NCBI GenBank assembly: GCA_905233935.1
Contig: CAJOFU010000012.1
Coordinates: 1 to 57,251, forward strand
Origin: Paludibacteraceae bacterium
GTDB lineage: Bacteria; Bacteroidota; Bacteroidia; Bacteroidales; Paludibacteraceae
Length of the DNA: 57,251 bases
Direction: 5' to 3'
The notes beneath the pieces are model-generated. The model was not told the DNA's origin, did not search any database, and saw only the letters and a list, made by a program, of their open reading frames with translations. The translations under genes were made by a program, and so were the position numbers. Of the stretch, positions 13,568 through 23,012 are shown piece after piece (positions within the stretch are counted from its first letter, which is position 1; each line of letters opens with the position of its first letter).

Positions 13568-16417
13568 ATGAAAACAAATCAATTTATCAATCATCGAGTA
13601 ATATGGCTATTGGTGCCATTACTCACATTGTTTAACCTTTCCGCGTGGGCGGATAGTTCATACACAATCGGTTGGGGGACTGCATCAGGTACAGCAGGAA
13701 CCTACACTAATTTCACTACTACTAGTGGAAATGTGACTAATATTGTGTCCTTTACAACAGCACAAAATGATGGTACAACTAGTCCTACGTACAATTCCAA
13801 CAATAATGATTTGCGACTATACTATGGCAGTTCGACAGATGGAAACGGAGGTTCCATAACATTAACTCCGGCATCAGGTAAAGTAATTACAGGATTCGTA
13901 ATGACTACTTCGACCTCACCTTCTGTGAAGTATTCTGTAGATGGAGGTTCTGCAACTTCAGTTTCCGTTTCAAGCAACACATATACAGTCTCTAGTATAT
14001 CAGCATATAGTTCCGTTACCATTCAAAATGTCAATACGACGAATACGCAATTACGAATAAAAACCATTCAGATTTCTTACACAACAGCTCCCTCCTATTC
14101 CGTTACATGGCTTGTCAATGGAGAGAATTGGAATACAGGGCACGGTACTCCATCAACAAGTGTTTATGCTGGTTCAAAAGTAACAGATCTTCCGACCGAA
14201 CCAACAACTGCTGCTTGTGATAATAGTAAAGTGTTTGTTGGCTGGACGAACTCGTCATATAGTCACGCTTCTGATGCACCTACTGTTTTATTCAAGGCTG
14301 CCAGTGCTGCTCCAACAGTATCCGCAAACACAACCTATTATGCGGTATTTGCCACAGCAACTGCCGCAAGCAAAACAGTAACTTATCCTATTTCATTATT
14401 AGATAATTTCGGAACACCGTCAGGTACTGCTCCTGCTGGCTCAAGCGCTTCTATTGCCGAGACATATACCACCACAAAACAAATGACAGAAGGAAACAGT
14501 CAAACTGTTACGTTAACTGGTTGGGGAACAACGAATATTACCAATATCACATTATCCATGAAATCCAATAAAAGTAGTGGAGCAGGTAAATTAAGTTACT
14601 CTACCAATAGTGGCTCAACATATAGTTATATTGTAGGTTCTTCTTCTGCCGGTGTGGCTTTTAATAATGCTAGCTGGTATGGTGCTTGGAGTCAATCATA
14701 TGTAGATATATCAAAAACAGTCAATTTTACGGGAACTGCCAACAATACGATTAAGATTAAAATAGAGGCTACAGCAAGTAGTATTTATTGTGAATCGTAC
14801 TCTATTACATATGCAGGAACAAACTACACCTATTACGTAACAACCTGTGAAACATGTGCTGATCCGACTGCTCTTGGAAAAGGCTCCTTTAATTCGAGCA
14901 CACATGTGCAACCGATCACATGGACATCGGAGGCAGGAAAGGTGGATATATGCTACTCGACAAGCAGTACCGAGCCCGACGATTCACCCGGTTCGGGATA
15001 TACGGTTATATCAGGTCAGACGGGATCGACGAGCACATCAAACACGTACAATCTTGACGTAAGCAGTCTGGCTCCGGGAAACTACTACGTTTGGGCACGC
15101 AGTGTTTGTTCGGCATCAGCAAGCAGCGACTGGAAGGCAATGGCATCCCCAGGCTACTTTACATTGCCCGGATACACATTGTCGATAGCCAAGAGTGGCG
15201 GTGGCTCATCATCCACAACTGATCCGGCAGTTGGTGACCACTCCGTGACGGTAGGTAACTCCGTGTCAATAACCGCATCACCTGCATCGGGATACTTATT
15301 TACTTCGTGGTCGAAAACTGCGGGAACATTGTCATCCACAACAGACAACCCGACAACGTTCACAATGGGAAATGCCAATGCGACTGTGACGGCGACGTTT
15401 AGTGAGATAAAAGTGAGCAGTTTGAGTTTGAAAGCAACCCAGACAGGAGAAAGTGATAAGACGGGCAACGACCTGACAATGTCGATGTATCCGGGTGAAG
15501 GACAAGCGAGCGATCCGTTAGAGCATAGCGCAACAGTTAAGTTCAATCAAGTGCTTCCTGCTGATGCTTTGGATCAGTCCTACACATGGTCGGTACGCGT
15601 AAAAGCCAGTGGTGCAGCGGATTGGACGGCCGTGAGTTTCTCTGATAATGAGTTGGGAACAAATGCCGTGCTACAAAAGTTCAACAAGAACACGGGTACA
15701 CTACAAGCAAAAGCTGCCGGTGAGGCGGAGATAAAGATTACCGCTAATGACGGAAGTGGAGTATCGGCAAAGGTAACTATCACGGTGACGAATGTCGCCT
15801 TGACATCACTGAACGTAGGCAAATCATCCACAACATTGTACATGGGACAGACAGAAGAGATTGCTGTAACATACACTCCTGCTAACACGACCACAAAAGG
15901 TTATACGACAGGCAGTTACACGTACGTAAAGAAAGAAAGCACAAGTACGAATGCAAAGATTGTTCTAACCGGAAAGTCTGTAACAAAGCAGGAGTCCGAG
16001 ACAGTTACACTGACATCATCTGATGCCGGAGCAAAGACTGCCACGATAGCCGTGACAATCAAGCCGTTGCCGTTAGTACATTTCGTGGATATAATACACA
16101 ACGAGGAGTTTGATAATGTGGTGGCAACGACAGATGGGACGACAGTAACGTTCGCAAAGACCGTGCCGACGCACGATGATCTGGATGTGCCGGGCAGTGG
16201 TAACGATTGCGAGAAGGAGCACCTGCACCTGATAGGCTGGATACGAAGCGACTACACCAAGGTGGCTAACTATATGAATGGTACGGCTGATGCGCCTACG
16301 AATGAAGAGATAACCGGTGCGGGAACAGGATATTACTACACCGCAGGAGCAGACATCACCCTGACGGATGCGATGCACGGGAAGACGTTCTACGCAGTGT
16401 GGGCGAAAACGGAATAA
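13568..16417 (+). CDS. Large secreted repeat protein, 949 residues
   Basis: A signal peptide (WLLVPLLTLFNLSAWA, about residues 14-29) leads into Ser/Thr-rich beta modules. They include an InlB-type repeat (YSVTWLVNGENWNTG to YYAVFA, about 178-260), a carbohydrate-binding-like module, a fibronectin-like region after CETCADPTALGKGSFN (about 434-545), a bacterial repeat (YTLSIAKSGGGSS to VTATFSE), and Ig-like (Big) modules with TITVTNVALTSLNVG. It ends at YAVWAKTE without any C-terminal sorting domain, unlike the next gene. It was either cut short or depends on its neighbour. The start is preceded by AAAAATCAAACAATATG, the same leader as TA modules 2 and 3. Expected outside the cell or on its surface. 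Confidence 0.75.
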   Translation: MKTNQFINHRVIWLLVPLLTLFNLSAWADSSYTIGWGTASGTAGTYTNFTTTSGNVTNIVSFTTAQNDGTTSPTYNSNNNDLRLYYGSSTDGNGGSITLTPASGKVITGFVMTTSTSPSVKYSVDGGSATSVSVSSNTYTVSSISAYSSVTIQNVNTTNTQLRIKTIQISYTTAPSYSVTWLVNGENWNTGHGTPSTSVYAGSKVTDLPTEPTTAACDNSKVFVGWTNSSYSHASDAPTVLFKAASAAPTVSANTTYYAVFATATAASKTVTYPISLLDNFGTPSGTAPAGSSASIAETYTTTKQMTEGNSQTVTLTGWGTTNITNITLSMKSNKSSGAGKLSYSTNSGSTYSYIVGSSSAGVAFNNASWYGAWSQSYVDISKTVNFTGTANNTIKIKIEATASSIYCESYSITYAGTNYTYYVTTCETCADPTALGKGSFNSSTHVQPITWTSEAGKVDICYSTSSTEPDDSPGSGYTVISGQTGSTSTSNTYNLDVSSLAPGNYYVWARSVCSASASSDWKAMASPGYFTLPGYTLSIAKSGGGSSSTTDPAVGDHSVTVGNSVSITASPASGYLFTSWSKTAGTLSSTTDNPTTFTMGNANATVTATFSEIKVSSLSLKATQTGESDKTGNDLTMSMYPGEGQASDPLEHSATVKFNQVLPADALDQSYTWSVRVKASGAADWTAVSFSDNELGTNAVLQKFNKNTGTLQAKAAGEAEIKITANDGSGVSAKVTITVTNVALTSLNVGKSSTTLYMGQTEEIAVTYTPANTTTKGYTTGSYTYVKKESTSTNAKIVLTGKSVTKQESETVTLTSSDAGAKTATIAVTIKPLPLVHFVDIIHNEEFDNVVATTDGTTVTFAKTVPTHDDLDVPGSGNDCEKEHLHLIGWIRSDYTKVANYMNGTADAPTNEEITGAGTGYYYTAGADITLTDAMHGKTFYAVWAKTE

Positions 16418-16471
16418 GATATTTGATAATGAAAAATGACAAAGAAAACTTAAAATGAAAGGAAAAAAGTT

Positions 16472-19400
16472 ATGAAAACGAATATCTTATATAATATGGT
16501 AAAATATAGAAGATTCATCTGCACGGTTGTTGTACTGTTGGGAATGAATGTAAGCGTGTGGGGTCTGACCTTGACTTTTGATTTTACATCAAATGTTTCT
16601 GAATGGCCAACATCAGATAGAGGTTCAGCGGCATCTAAGACATATACTTTAGATGGAACTACTTACACTTTCGCATTGGGTAACAATGTGTATTGTAATA
16701 GTGGGTATTTAATGCTGAAATACACCACGTATTTAGGTCTTCCTGCCATATCGGGCAAAGTATTAACAAATGTATCTGTTTGTAATTCAAGTGATTGTTC
16801 AACGGGCACATATGTTGCTGTAACCTCAAATACAACAGGAACGGCAGTTACTGGAGGAACAAAACAGAACTTTAAGAGTACATCCTATGTCTACAGATAT
16901 ACTCTTAGTGGAACAAGTGCAAATACAATGTATTATTTGTACATAACAGATAAAAACTGTCAAATAACCAAACTCATGCTCACTTATGAGAACACGTCTG
17001 CCTACACAGTAACCTACGATGCTGAGAATGGTACTTGTTCCAAAGATGATGATACAGAAGTAAGTGCTAATGCCGGAGTTACGTTACCAACAGCAACTTC
17101 AAATGTGAGTGGTTGGGAATTTGCCGGTTGGGCAACAGAGACATGTGACGAAACAACTACTGCGCCAAGGCTTTATCTAGCGGGAGAAACGTATTATCCG
17201 GATGAGGCGATAACTCTCCATGCTGTTTACCGCAAGATGACAGATGGAACATCTACCAGCACCGCTACTTTTACAGCAAGTACAGAAAGTGGATTAACAA
17301 ATATTTCTAAAGATCCATATATCAAATATTGGTGGCTTCACACATCAAGTGGTATTGAGTATTATATTGAGGATTATGGCCTTTATAGTAGCAATTTTAA
17401 CTTGGATGATTCTGAAAGTGATGGTTGGGCTCTCCTAGATGCACATCGAAGAATAAAGCAAGTAGTATTTACGGCACGATATAGTGACGAAGTATTAGAT
17501 GATATAGTTGCATATGATGATGGTAGTGTCTCTGTCTCTACTTCCGGCACTACTCAAACAGTTACATGCTCCGGCAATGTAACTCAATTAATGATGGTTG
17601 CACCGAGTGGCGAGGAAAGTTACATTTCATCGATTGTAGTGACTTATTATGACACGAAATTTAATAGTAATCCTTGTGGTAATATAGTCACACTATCTGG
17701 TGGAACAAAAACAAACGTATCATCTATATCCTTTTCGTCGGATGAGATACAAACTTGTAGTTCGACGGCTGCAAACAGGCAAGTGACAGTAACCGTGACG
17801 ACCAACACCGGATATAAGATGGTAAGTGATTTAGGGTTTGCGAAGACTGGAACGGTTACTGCTACAAAGAAAAGTGGTCCGACAGGAAGCGGTCCTTATA
17901 CCTATGTATATGAGTTTAACCAAAATGATAACGGTACGGGTACATTCAGTGCAACTGCCACAGCGAAGACATACACCGTTACGCTGGATGGTAACGGAGG
18001 AACAGGACACACAGCCAATGTGACTACGACGTACAACTCCAGTACTCTGTCTTCCTCTATCACTAATCCGACAAAGACAGGTTATACATTTGATGGCTGG
18101 TACAATGGTTCAGGAGGTACAGGATCATTGGTTATTAATACAAGCGGTGTGCTGCAAGCAAATGTATCTACTTATACCGGTACAGGTGGTATTTGGACAA
18201 AAGACGCAGGTACTACGCTTTACGCCAAGTGGACAATCAACAAATATAAAGTAACATTGGCAGAGCCGAGTACGGTAACCATCAATGCGACGGATCCGTC
18301 AAGTATAGCAGAAGGTGGGAATGCAAGCATCAACTACAATACTGAAGTAACATTGTCGTATAGTAGTCTGGTAGGCGGACGTCAATGGTGCGGATGGAAA
18401 GTGTATAAAGATGGAGATCCAAGTACAACAGTTACGGTAACAAGTAACAAGTTCAATGTTCCTGCGTACGATGTGATCGTTGATGCCGAAGTATATGGCA
18501 GCTTTACATTCAGTTGTGCTGACCTGCAATTGGATGAGCCGGATAATGGAGCGGATAATGTGTTGAGTGATGTTATTTATCTGACATCGACGAGCGGACA
18601 AAAAGTGCGTTCGACAGCACATTTCCACGTGCATGGTGACGGATTGACACCTTCGCAGACGGTTAAGTTCACAACAGGTAGTGATGCATTGGACGCACTT
18701 TATACATTCCGCAAAGCCGATGGCACAGAGGTGGAAACGAACGCTTCTGGCACAGTGGATGAGGAGGTATACATCTTCTACCAGCCAACTGCAACAACTG
18801 ACGGACGTGATGAAGTGACATCACTCAAAGCGTACGTAGAACGCAAGGGCGACGGTAGCGGCAAGCCGAAAGCTGTGGTGAACGAAGAGCGTACGATCAA
18901 CGGCCGTCACTTGCCGGCTCAGTTCATTATTGCGGCGAAAGCTGGGGATTACTGGTATGCATTGCCTGCAGATATGGTTTCGTCCAGTGCACATGCCGGT
19001 TATTCGTTCACGCCGAATAGTTCATCAGCACCGACGCAAGCTAATGTCGCACCAGAAGCTGCGGTGTATAATTTCTATGGTTATGCAACATCAAGTCCCT
19101 ATGACTCCAGTTTCATTCGACTCGCAAGTGATAAGACCTCCAAGGCGCTTTGGAGTAACAAGAGCAATAGTTCTATCGGCATAACGAACAAAGCCGCAAT
19201 AGACGGAGGTAGTGCCAAGGGTGAGCAATATGAGTGGCGTTTGACGAACACCGGTGCAGATACGTACAACCTGTGGAATCACGCTGCGAACCTGACGGGA
19301 AGAAACCTCGGCTTACAAAAGTCCGACAAGAAATGGAACATGTACGCTGATGGTAGCACCGTAGTGAAGGAGTTGAGGATTTTGCCGGTGGTAAGTATTT

Positions 19401-21307
19401 CGGCATATATCGAGTTGCTTGGCGAGGATTGGCAGGAATCAGCGTTCACCTATACGAAAGGGTCGGGCACGATACCCGAGCATCACCATATACAGGTGAC
19501 TTACAACGGTGACACCTACACGGCAACGGAGTCGGGAACGACAGTAACAATCACCGATGCGGACTTTGCTGCTGCCGGAGGTTTTGCTGCTGCGCCGGGA
19601 ACACAGCTGACCTTGGAGTGGTGCAACGAAGACGGAGCCGTTTTGGCACAAGGATCATTATTCACGCCAATTTTCATCACAAGCAACACGGTGAACCTGA
19701 GCGACTACGAAGCCGATGTGCTGAGGACCACGGATGTGTTTATTACTAATGGTGCGAAGCTGACGGTGAACGAGAACACAACCGTTCATGACGTGACAGT
19801 GAATGCCGGTTCGACGCTGTTAGTGGACAAGGCTGGTGAGAGCACAGGTGCTACACTGACGATGTCCAGCGGCAAGTTGACTCTGCGCGGCGGATGGACA
19901 ACGATAGGCGGTGATTCCAAGTACGATATGCCGCGCGTGTATATCAATCCGCTGTCGTCGTTGGCAAAAACAAATACGACGATCAACCTGTACATGGATA
20001 TCTTCAAGTCGGAGGACGGCAAGCACTATTATCCGTTTGCAGTACCGTTTGCAGTAGCGGTGAACGATGTTAAGTATGTCGATCCGACATTGGCTGCCGC
20101 TGCGGTATATAACAAGCACTATGTGATCAAGCGTTACAATGGTGCGAACCGTGCGGAGAATGGCACCGGTGATGGTAACTGGGAAGTAGTGCCGGCTGGT
20201 TCGATCTTGAAGCCGGGCGAGGGATATATCATCACAGCAGTAGCTGTTGGCGGCAAAGCGCAACTTGTAGTGCCGATGAAAAATGTAACGAACTCATGGC
20301 TGGCTTTAGGTGAACAGGCAACAGTAAGCGATTCGACGAAGAACGTGATAAAGGTAACAGCCCACACGGGTACTGCCACAGCCGGAGGCGGAGCGAACAA
20401 CCGTCATAAGGGTTGGAACATGGTAGGCGTGCCGTTCATGTCGTGCTACACAAGCGGAACGGATATGTACTCGGGCGTAGGTTCGGCTGACCTGATGAGC
20501 GGACGAATGGAGTTGAGCGGTGATGTTTCTGATCCGTACGCTTGGGAGACGAGTGATGTGGTATATGTGAGCGTGCCGACGCATGACTTCTCGGAATACA
20601 TCCAGACAGACATCACTACGGCACAACTTGTTCCTGGCTGGAGTTTCTTCATCCAAGTAGGCACGACGGGTAACCTGACGTTCCTGACGACGAAACAGGC
20701 AGAGAGCAGTTCGACACCGCTGTATGCTCCGCAGAGGGAGACAAGCCCGATAGTGAAGACCGGCATTGTGCTGACCGGCGGTGAGAAGAGCGACAAGACG
20801 ACGCTGATCATCTCCGACCGCTACTGCACAGAGTACGAGATTGGTGCTGACCTTGAGAAGATGTTCGGTAACGGCTACACACTGGCAACGTACTCAATAA
20901 CGGGAGGTATGCAACTGGCGTTCAACGCGATGAGCACGGAGGATGTCAAGCAAGTGATACCTGTAGGTGTGCGTCTGCCGGAGGATGGCGAGTACACGTT
21001 CTCGCTGAACAGCCAATACGCCGATGCAGACATCGAGCGACTCGACCTGATAGACTATGAGACAGGCGAGGTGACGAACCTGATGATGAGCGACTACCGC
21101 TTCACGGCTACACGCAGCCAGAACAACGATCGGTTTGCACTGAATGTTGTGCCGATGGTGAAAATGCCGACGGGAGTAGAGGATTCAGATGTCAGAAATC
21201 AGAATTCAGATGTCAGAAAGATTATACTGGATGACAAGATGTTTATCATCCGCGACGGTTTGATGTACGACGCGACAGGTAAACGCGTAGTGGAAATCAA
21301 TAAGTAA
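16472..21307 (+). CDS. Very large secreted repeat protein, 1611 residues
   Basis: The N-terminus has a signal segment (FICTVVVLLGMNVSVWG, about 14-30). Beta-rich modules follow: an InlB-type repeat (YTVTYDAENGTCSKDDD to LHAVYRK), an InlB/listeria repeat (YTVTLDGNGGTGHTANV to LYAKW), Ig-like parts and a long C-terminal half with FAVPFAVAVND and GWNMVGVPFMSCY. The final 30 residues (KIILDDKMFIIRDGLMYDAT and onward) look like the C-terminal tail common on large Bacteroidales surface proteins and could be a type IX-type sorting signal, which is inference. The linker before it (EDSDVRNQNSDVRK) is encoded by the TCAGAA intergenic repeat. The gene follows the 949-residue gene by 54 bases and is likely co-transcribed with it. 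Confidence 0.8.
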   Translation: MKTNILYNMVKYRRFICTVVVLLGMNVSVWGLTLTFDFTSNVSEWPTSDRGSAASKTYTLDGTTYTFALGNNVYCNSGYLMLKYTTYLGLPAISGKVLTNVSVCNSSDCSTGTYVAVTSNTTGTAVTGGTKQNFKSTSYVYRYTLSGTSANTMYYLYITDKNCQITKLMLTYENTSAYTVTYDAENGTCSKDDDTEVSANAGVTLPTATSNVSGWEFAGWATETCDETTTAPRLYLAGETYYPDEAITLHAVYRKMTDGTSTSTATFTASTESGLTNISKDPYIKYWWLHTSSGIEYYIEDYGLYSSNFNLDDSESDGWALLDAHRRIKQVVFTARYSDEVLDDIVAYDDGSVSVSTSGTTQTVTCSGNVTQLMMVAPSGEESYISSIVVTYYDTKFNSNPCGNIVTLSGGTKTNVSSISFSSDEIQTCSSTAANRQVTVTVTTNTGYKMVSDLGFAKTGTVTATKKSGPTGSGPYTYVYEFNQNDNGTGTFSATATAKTYTVTLDGNGGTGHTANVTTTYNSSTLSSSITNPTKTGYTFDGWYNGSGGTGSLVINTSGVLQANVSTYTGTGGIWTKDAGTTLYAKWTINKYKVTLAEPSTVTINATDPSSIAEGGNASINYNTEVTLSYSSLVGGRQWCGWKVYKDGDPSTTVTVTSNKFNVPAYDVIVDAEVYGSFTFSCADLQLDEPDNGADNVLSDVIYLTSTSGQKVRSTAHFHVHGDGLTPSQTVKFTTGSDALDALYTFRKADGTEVETNASGTVDEEVYIFYQPTATTDGRDEVTSLKAYVERKGDGSGKPKAVVNEERTINGRHLPAQFIIAAKAGDYWYALPADMVSSSAHAGYSFTPNSSSAPTQANVAPEAAVYNFYGYATSSPYDSSFIRLASDKTSKALWSNKSNSSIGITNKAAIDGGSAKGEQYEWRLTNTGADTYNLWNHAANLTGRNLGLQKSDKKWNMYADGSTVVKELRILPVVSISAYIELLGEDWQESAFTYTKGSGTIPEHHHIQVTYNGDTYTATESGTTVTITDADFAAAGGFAAAPGTQLTLEWCNEDGAVLAQGSLFTPIFITSNTVNLSDYEADVLRTTDVFITNGAKLTVNENTTVHDVTVNAGSTLLVDKAGESTGATLTMSSGKLTLRGGWTTIGGDSKYDMPRVYINPLSSLAKTNTTINLYMDIFKSEDGKHYYPFAVPFAVAVNDVKYVDPTLAAAAVYNKHYVIKRYNGANRAENGTGDGNWEVVPAGSILKPGEGYIITAVAVGGKAQLVVPMKNVTNSWLALGEQATVSDSTKNVIKVTAHTGTATAGGGANNRHKGWNMVGVPFMSCYTSGTDMYSGVGSADLMSGRMELSGDVSDPYAWETSDVVYVSVPTHDFSEYIQTDITTAQLVPGWSFFIQVGTTGNLTFLTTKQAESSSTPLYAPQRETSPIVKTGIVLTGGEKSDKTTLIISDRYCTEYEIGADLEKMFGNGYTLATYSITGGMQLAFNAMSTEDVKQVIPVGVRLPEDGEYTFSLNSQYADADIERLDLIDYETGEVTNLMMSDYRFTATRSQNNDRFALNVVPMVKMPTGVEDSDVRNQNSDVRKIILDDKMFIIRDGLMYDATGKRVVEINK

Positions 21308-21355
21308 GGTTTAATGTTGAAAGTTGAATGTTTAATGATTAAAGAATTAGAGATT

Positions 21356-21778
21356 ATGAAGACATTACGATATTTATTGGTTATCTGCACGCTGACAATA
21401 GCAGCAGTAGCGTTTGGTCAGGCACAGTTCAAGACTAGTGAGAACAAAACTGCGTTTGAGCATCAGGTCGGCAAGGCACACTTTGAGTTCTATTCGACAT
21501 CAACGATGATGGAGTCGGGGTCGAGACTGCCTTTGGCTGCTCGTAACGGATTGACGATAGGTGCTAACACCCCTGACGACAACACGCCGTCAGGAGGTGT
21601 TGGCGGTCCCCGCCGCGCGAAGCAAGATGACGATCCGTTTGGCGGCGAGACAATTGGCGGCACTTCCGACCCATTAGAACCCGGTTCGCCAGTCGGTGAA
21701 GGGATGTGGGTGATGATGCTGATGGCGGTCGGATATGCGATGTGCCGCAAGCGGAGAACTCTTGCGAGTGAGGAATAA
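21356..21778 (+). CDS. Small secreted protein with C-terminal membrane anchor
   Basis: The start at 21356 is chosen because MKTLRYLLVICTLTIAAVAF then forms a normal signal peptide; the longer frame from 21314 lies in repeat DNA. The 140-residue product has an FYSTSTMMESGSRLPLAA stretch, a Gly/Pro/Asp-rich linker and a tail: PGSPVGEG, hydrophobic MWVMMLMAVGYAM, then CRKRR. That order (motif, membrane segment, basic cluster) resembles a sorting or anchoring signal of the LPXTG/PEP-CTERM kind, but no known consensus is present. It follows the 1611-residue gene by 48 bases, so the two probably work together. A terminator is at 21825. Confidence 0.65.
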   Translation: MKTLRYLLVICTLTIAAVAFGQAQFKTSENKTAFEHQVGKAHFEFYSTSTMMESGSRLPLAARNGLTIGANTPDDNTPSGGVGGPRRAKQDDDPFGGETIGGTSDPLEPGSPVGEGMWVMMLMAVGYAMCRKRRTLASEE

Positions 21779-21824
21779 CACAGCATACACTGCGCTCAAT
21801 GAGCGCAAAGTGAACAACGTGAGA

Positions 21825-21856
21825 GGGAAACGGGGCTTAGGCTCCGTTTCCCTTGC
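21825..21856 (+). terminator. Terminator after the secreted-protein genes
   Basis: GGGAAACGG (21825-21833) pairs perfectly with CCGTTTCCC (21844-21852), followed by TTGCTTTGG. A second small palindrome, TGCGCTC-AAT-GAGCGCA, is just upstream at 21791-21807. Confidence 0.65.
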
Positions 21857-21959
21857 TTTGGTCATAATGGAAAATAAACCTATATAAACACTGCTGCGAT
21901 AAATATCTAACCAAAAAATTCCAAAAAAATCCCCAAAATTACACTTTTTTGAGAAAAGA

Positions 21960-21991
21960 TTTGCATATTTGAAAAAAAAGTTGTAATTTTG
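21960..21991 (+). promoter_or_regulatory. Promoter of the AraC-family gene
   Basis: TTTG at 21960-21963 and TAATTTTG at 21984-21991, gap 20; the ATG follows 25 bases later. Confidence 0.75.
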
Positions 21992-22016
21992 TTTGTCCAT
22001 ATAACAGTTAGAAATA

Positions 22017-22877
22017 ATGCATTTTCGGATTATAGAACCTACAGAGGCGTTACGGCCGTATATATCCCGCTATGTGTTTGTTATGGCGGAAGGCTCGACG
22101 GATATCATGACACCACCTGCCGACGATCCGCGTTTCGTCAACGGCAAACATGTGCAGCAGTTGCTGCCGAACTACGGAAGCATGATCTTTATGCGCAATG
22201 TGGTAGCCGATATCAACGGCACGTGTTTTGACGGCTTGGTACTACTCGGCGCGAACCAGACAACCATTAGTCTGACGACTGTCAGCGGTTGGTTTGAGGG
22301 GATGATGCTCGACTTCGAGCCCGGAGGGATGCACGCACTGCTCGGTATTGACCTGCAGCAACTTTCCGGCAAGGTACTAAGTGCGTCTGACTACGCTGAC
22401 GAAGGGTTGCTGCAACTTGACCTGTTGTACAAGGATTCAATCAATGAAGAGGAAGCCGCCCGATTGTTGGATGCGTTCTTCCTCGGGCATATACTTCACA
22501 AGGAAGATAGCAACTACACCCGCCTGAGCAAGGTCATAGCTGCGTGTGATGCTATGAAAGGCAATATAACTGCGGCAGAGATGGCGTCGGTAGCATGCCT
22601 GAGCGAACGGCAGTTCTTGCGTGTGTTCAGGCAGTACGTTGGTTTGCCTCCCAAGCAGTTTGTGCGGCTCAGGCGTTTTCACCGCGCCATACAAACGATG
22701 CAGCAGATGTCAGCAGCGGGCAAACCGATTGACCTGCTTGCCATAGCACTGCAACACGGCTACTATGACCTGAGCCACATGGCGATGGAGTTTCAGCAGA
22801 TGGGGTGCGTGTCGCCAAGCCACTTTCGGATGCTTGGAATACCATTGACGGCAGATTTCTCGGTGTTTTTTGCATAA
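22017..22877 (+). CDS. AraC-family transcriptional regulator
   Basis: This 286-residue protein begins MHFRIIEPTEALRPYISRYV, the start of the DUF6597/AraC-type sensory domain (residues 1-150). The C-terminal helix-turn-helix pair spans about 180-275: ITAAEMASVACLSERQFLRV, then FRQYVGLPPKQFVRLRRFHR, then LAIALQHGYYDLSHMAMEFQ and SPSHFR. These match the two HTH units of AraC/XylS proteins. The ligand is not evident. It is a single-gene unit with its own promoter, upstream of the M16 peptidase, which has a separate promoter. Targets cannot be told from the sequence. Confidence 0.9.
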   Translation: MHFRIIEPTEALRPYISRYVFVMAEGSTDIMTPPADDPRFVNGKHVQQLLPNYGSMIFMRNVVADINGTCFDGLVLLGANQTTISLTTVSGWFEGMMLDFEPGGMHALLGIDLQQLSGKVLSASDYADEGLLQLDLLYKDSINEEEAARLLDAFFLGHILHKEDSNYTRLSKVIAACDAMKGNITAAEMASVACLSERQFLRVFRQYVGLPPKQFVRLRRFHRAIQTMQQMSAAGKPIDLLAIALQHGYYDLSHMAMEFQQMGCVSPSHFRMLGIPLTADFSVFFA

Positions 22878-22933
22878 ACCGATTGACAAAATGCAATAAT
22901 TTGACGTGTGGAGAGCAGAATGTCCGATTTTTC

Positions 22934-22965
22934 ATTGGAGATTTGCAAAAATTGTTGTACCTTTG
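22934..22965 (+). promoter_or_regulatory. Promoter of the M16 peptidase gene
   Basis: TACCTTTG at 22958-22965 is a perfect -7 box; the -33 position holds ATTG (22934-22937), one base off TTTG, at the usual gap. Confidence 0.65.
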
Positions 22966-23012
22966 CAATCGAAAATCGAACAATCAGTTCAAGCCATTAA
23001 ATAAATACGATT

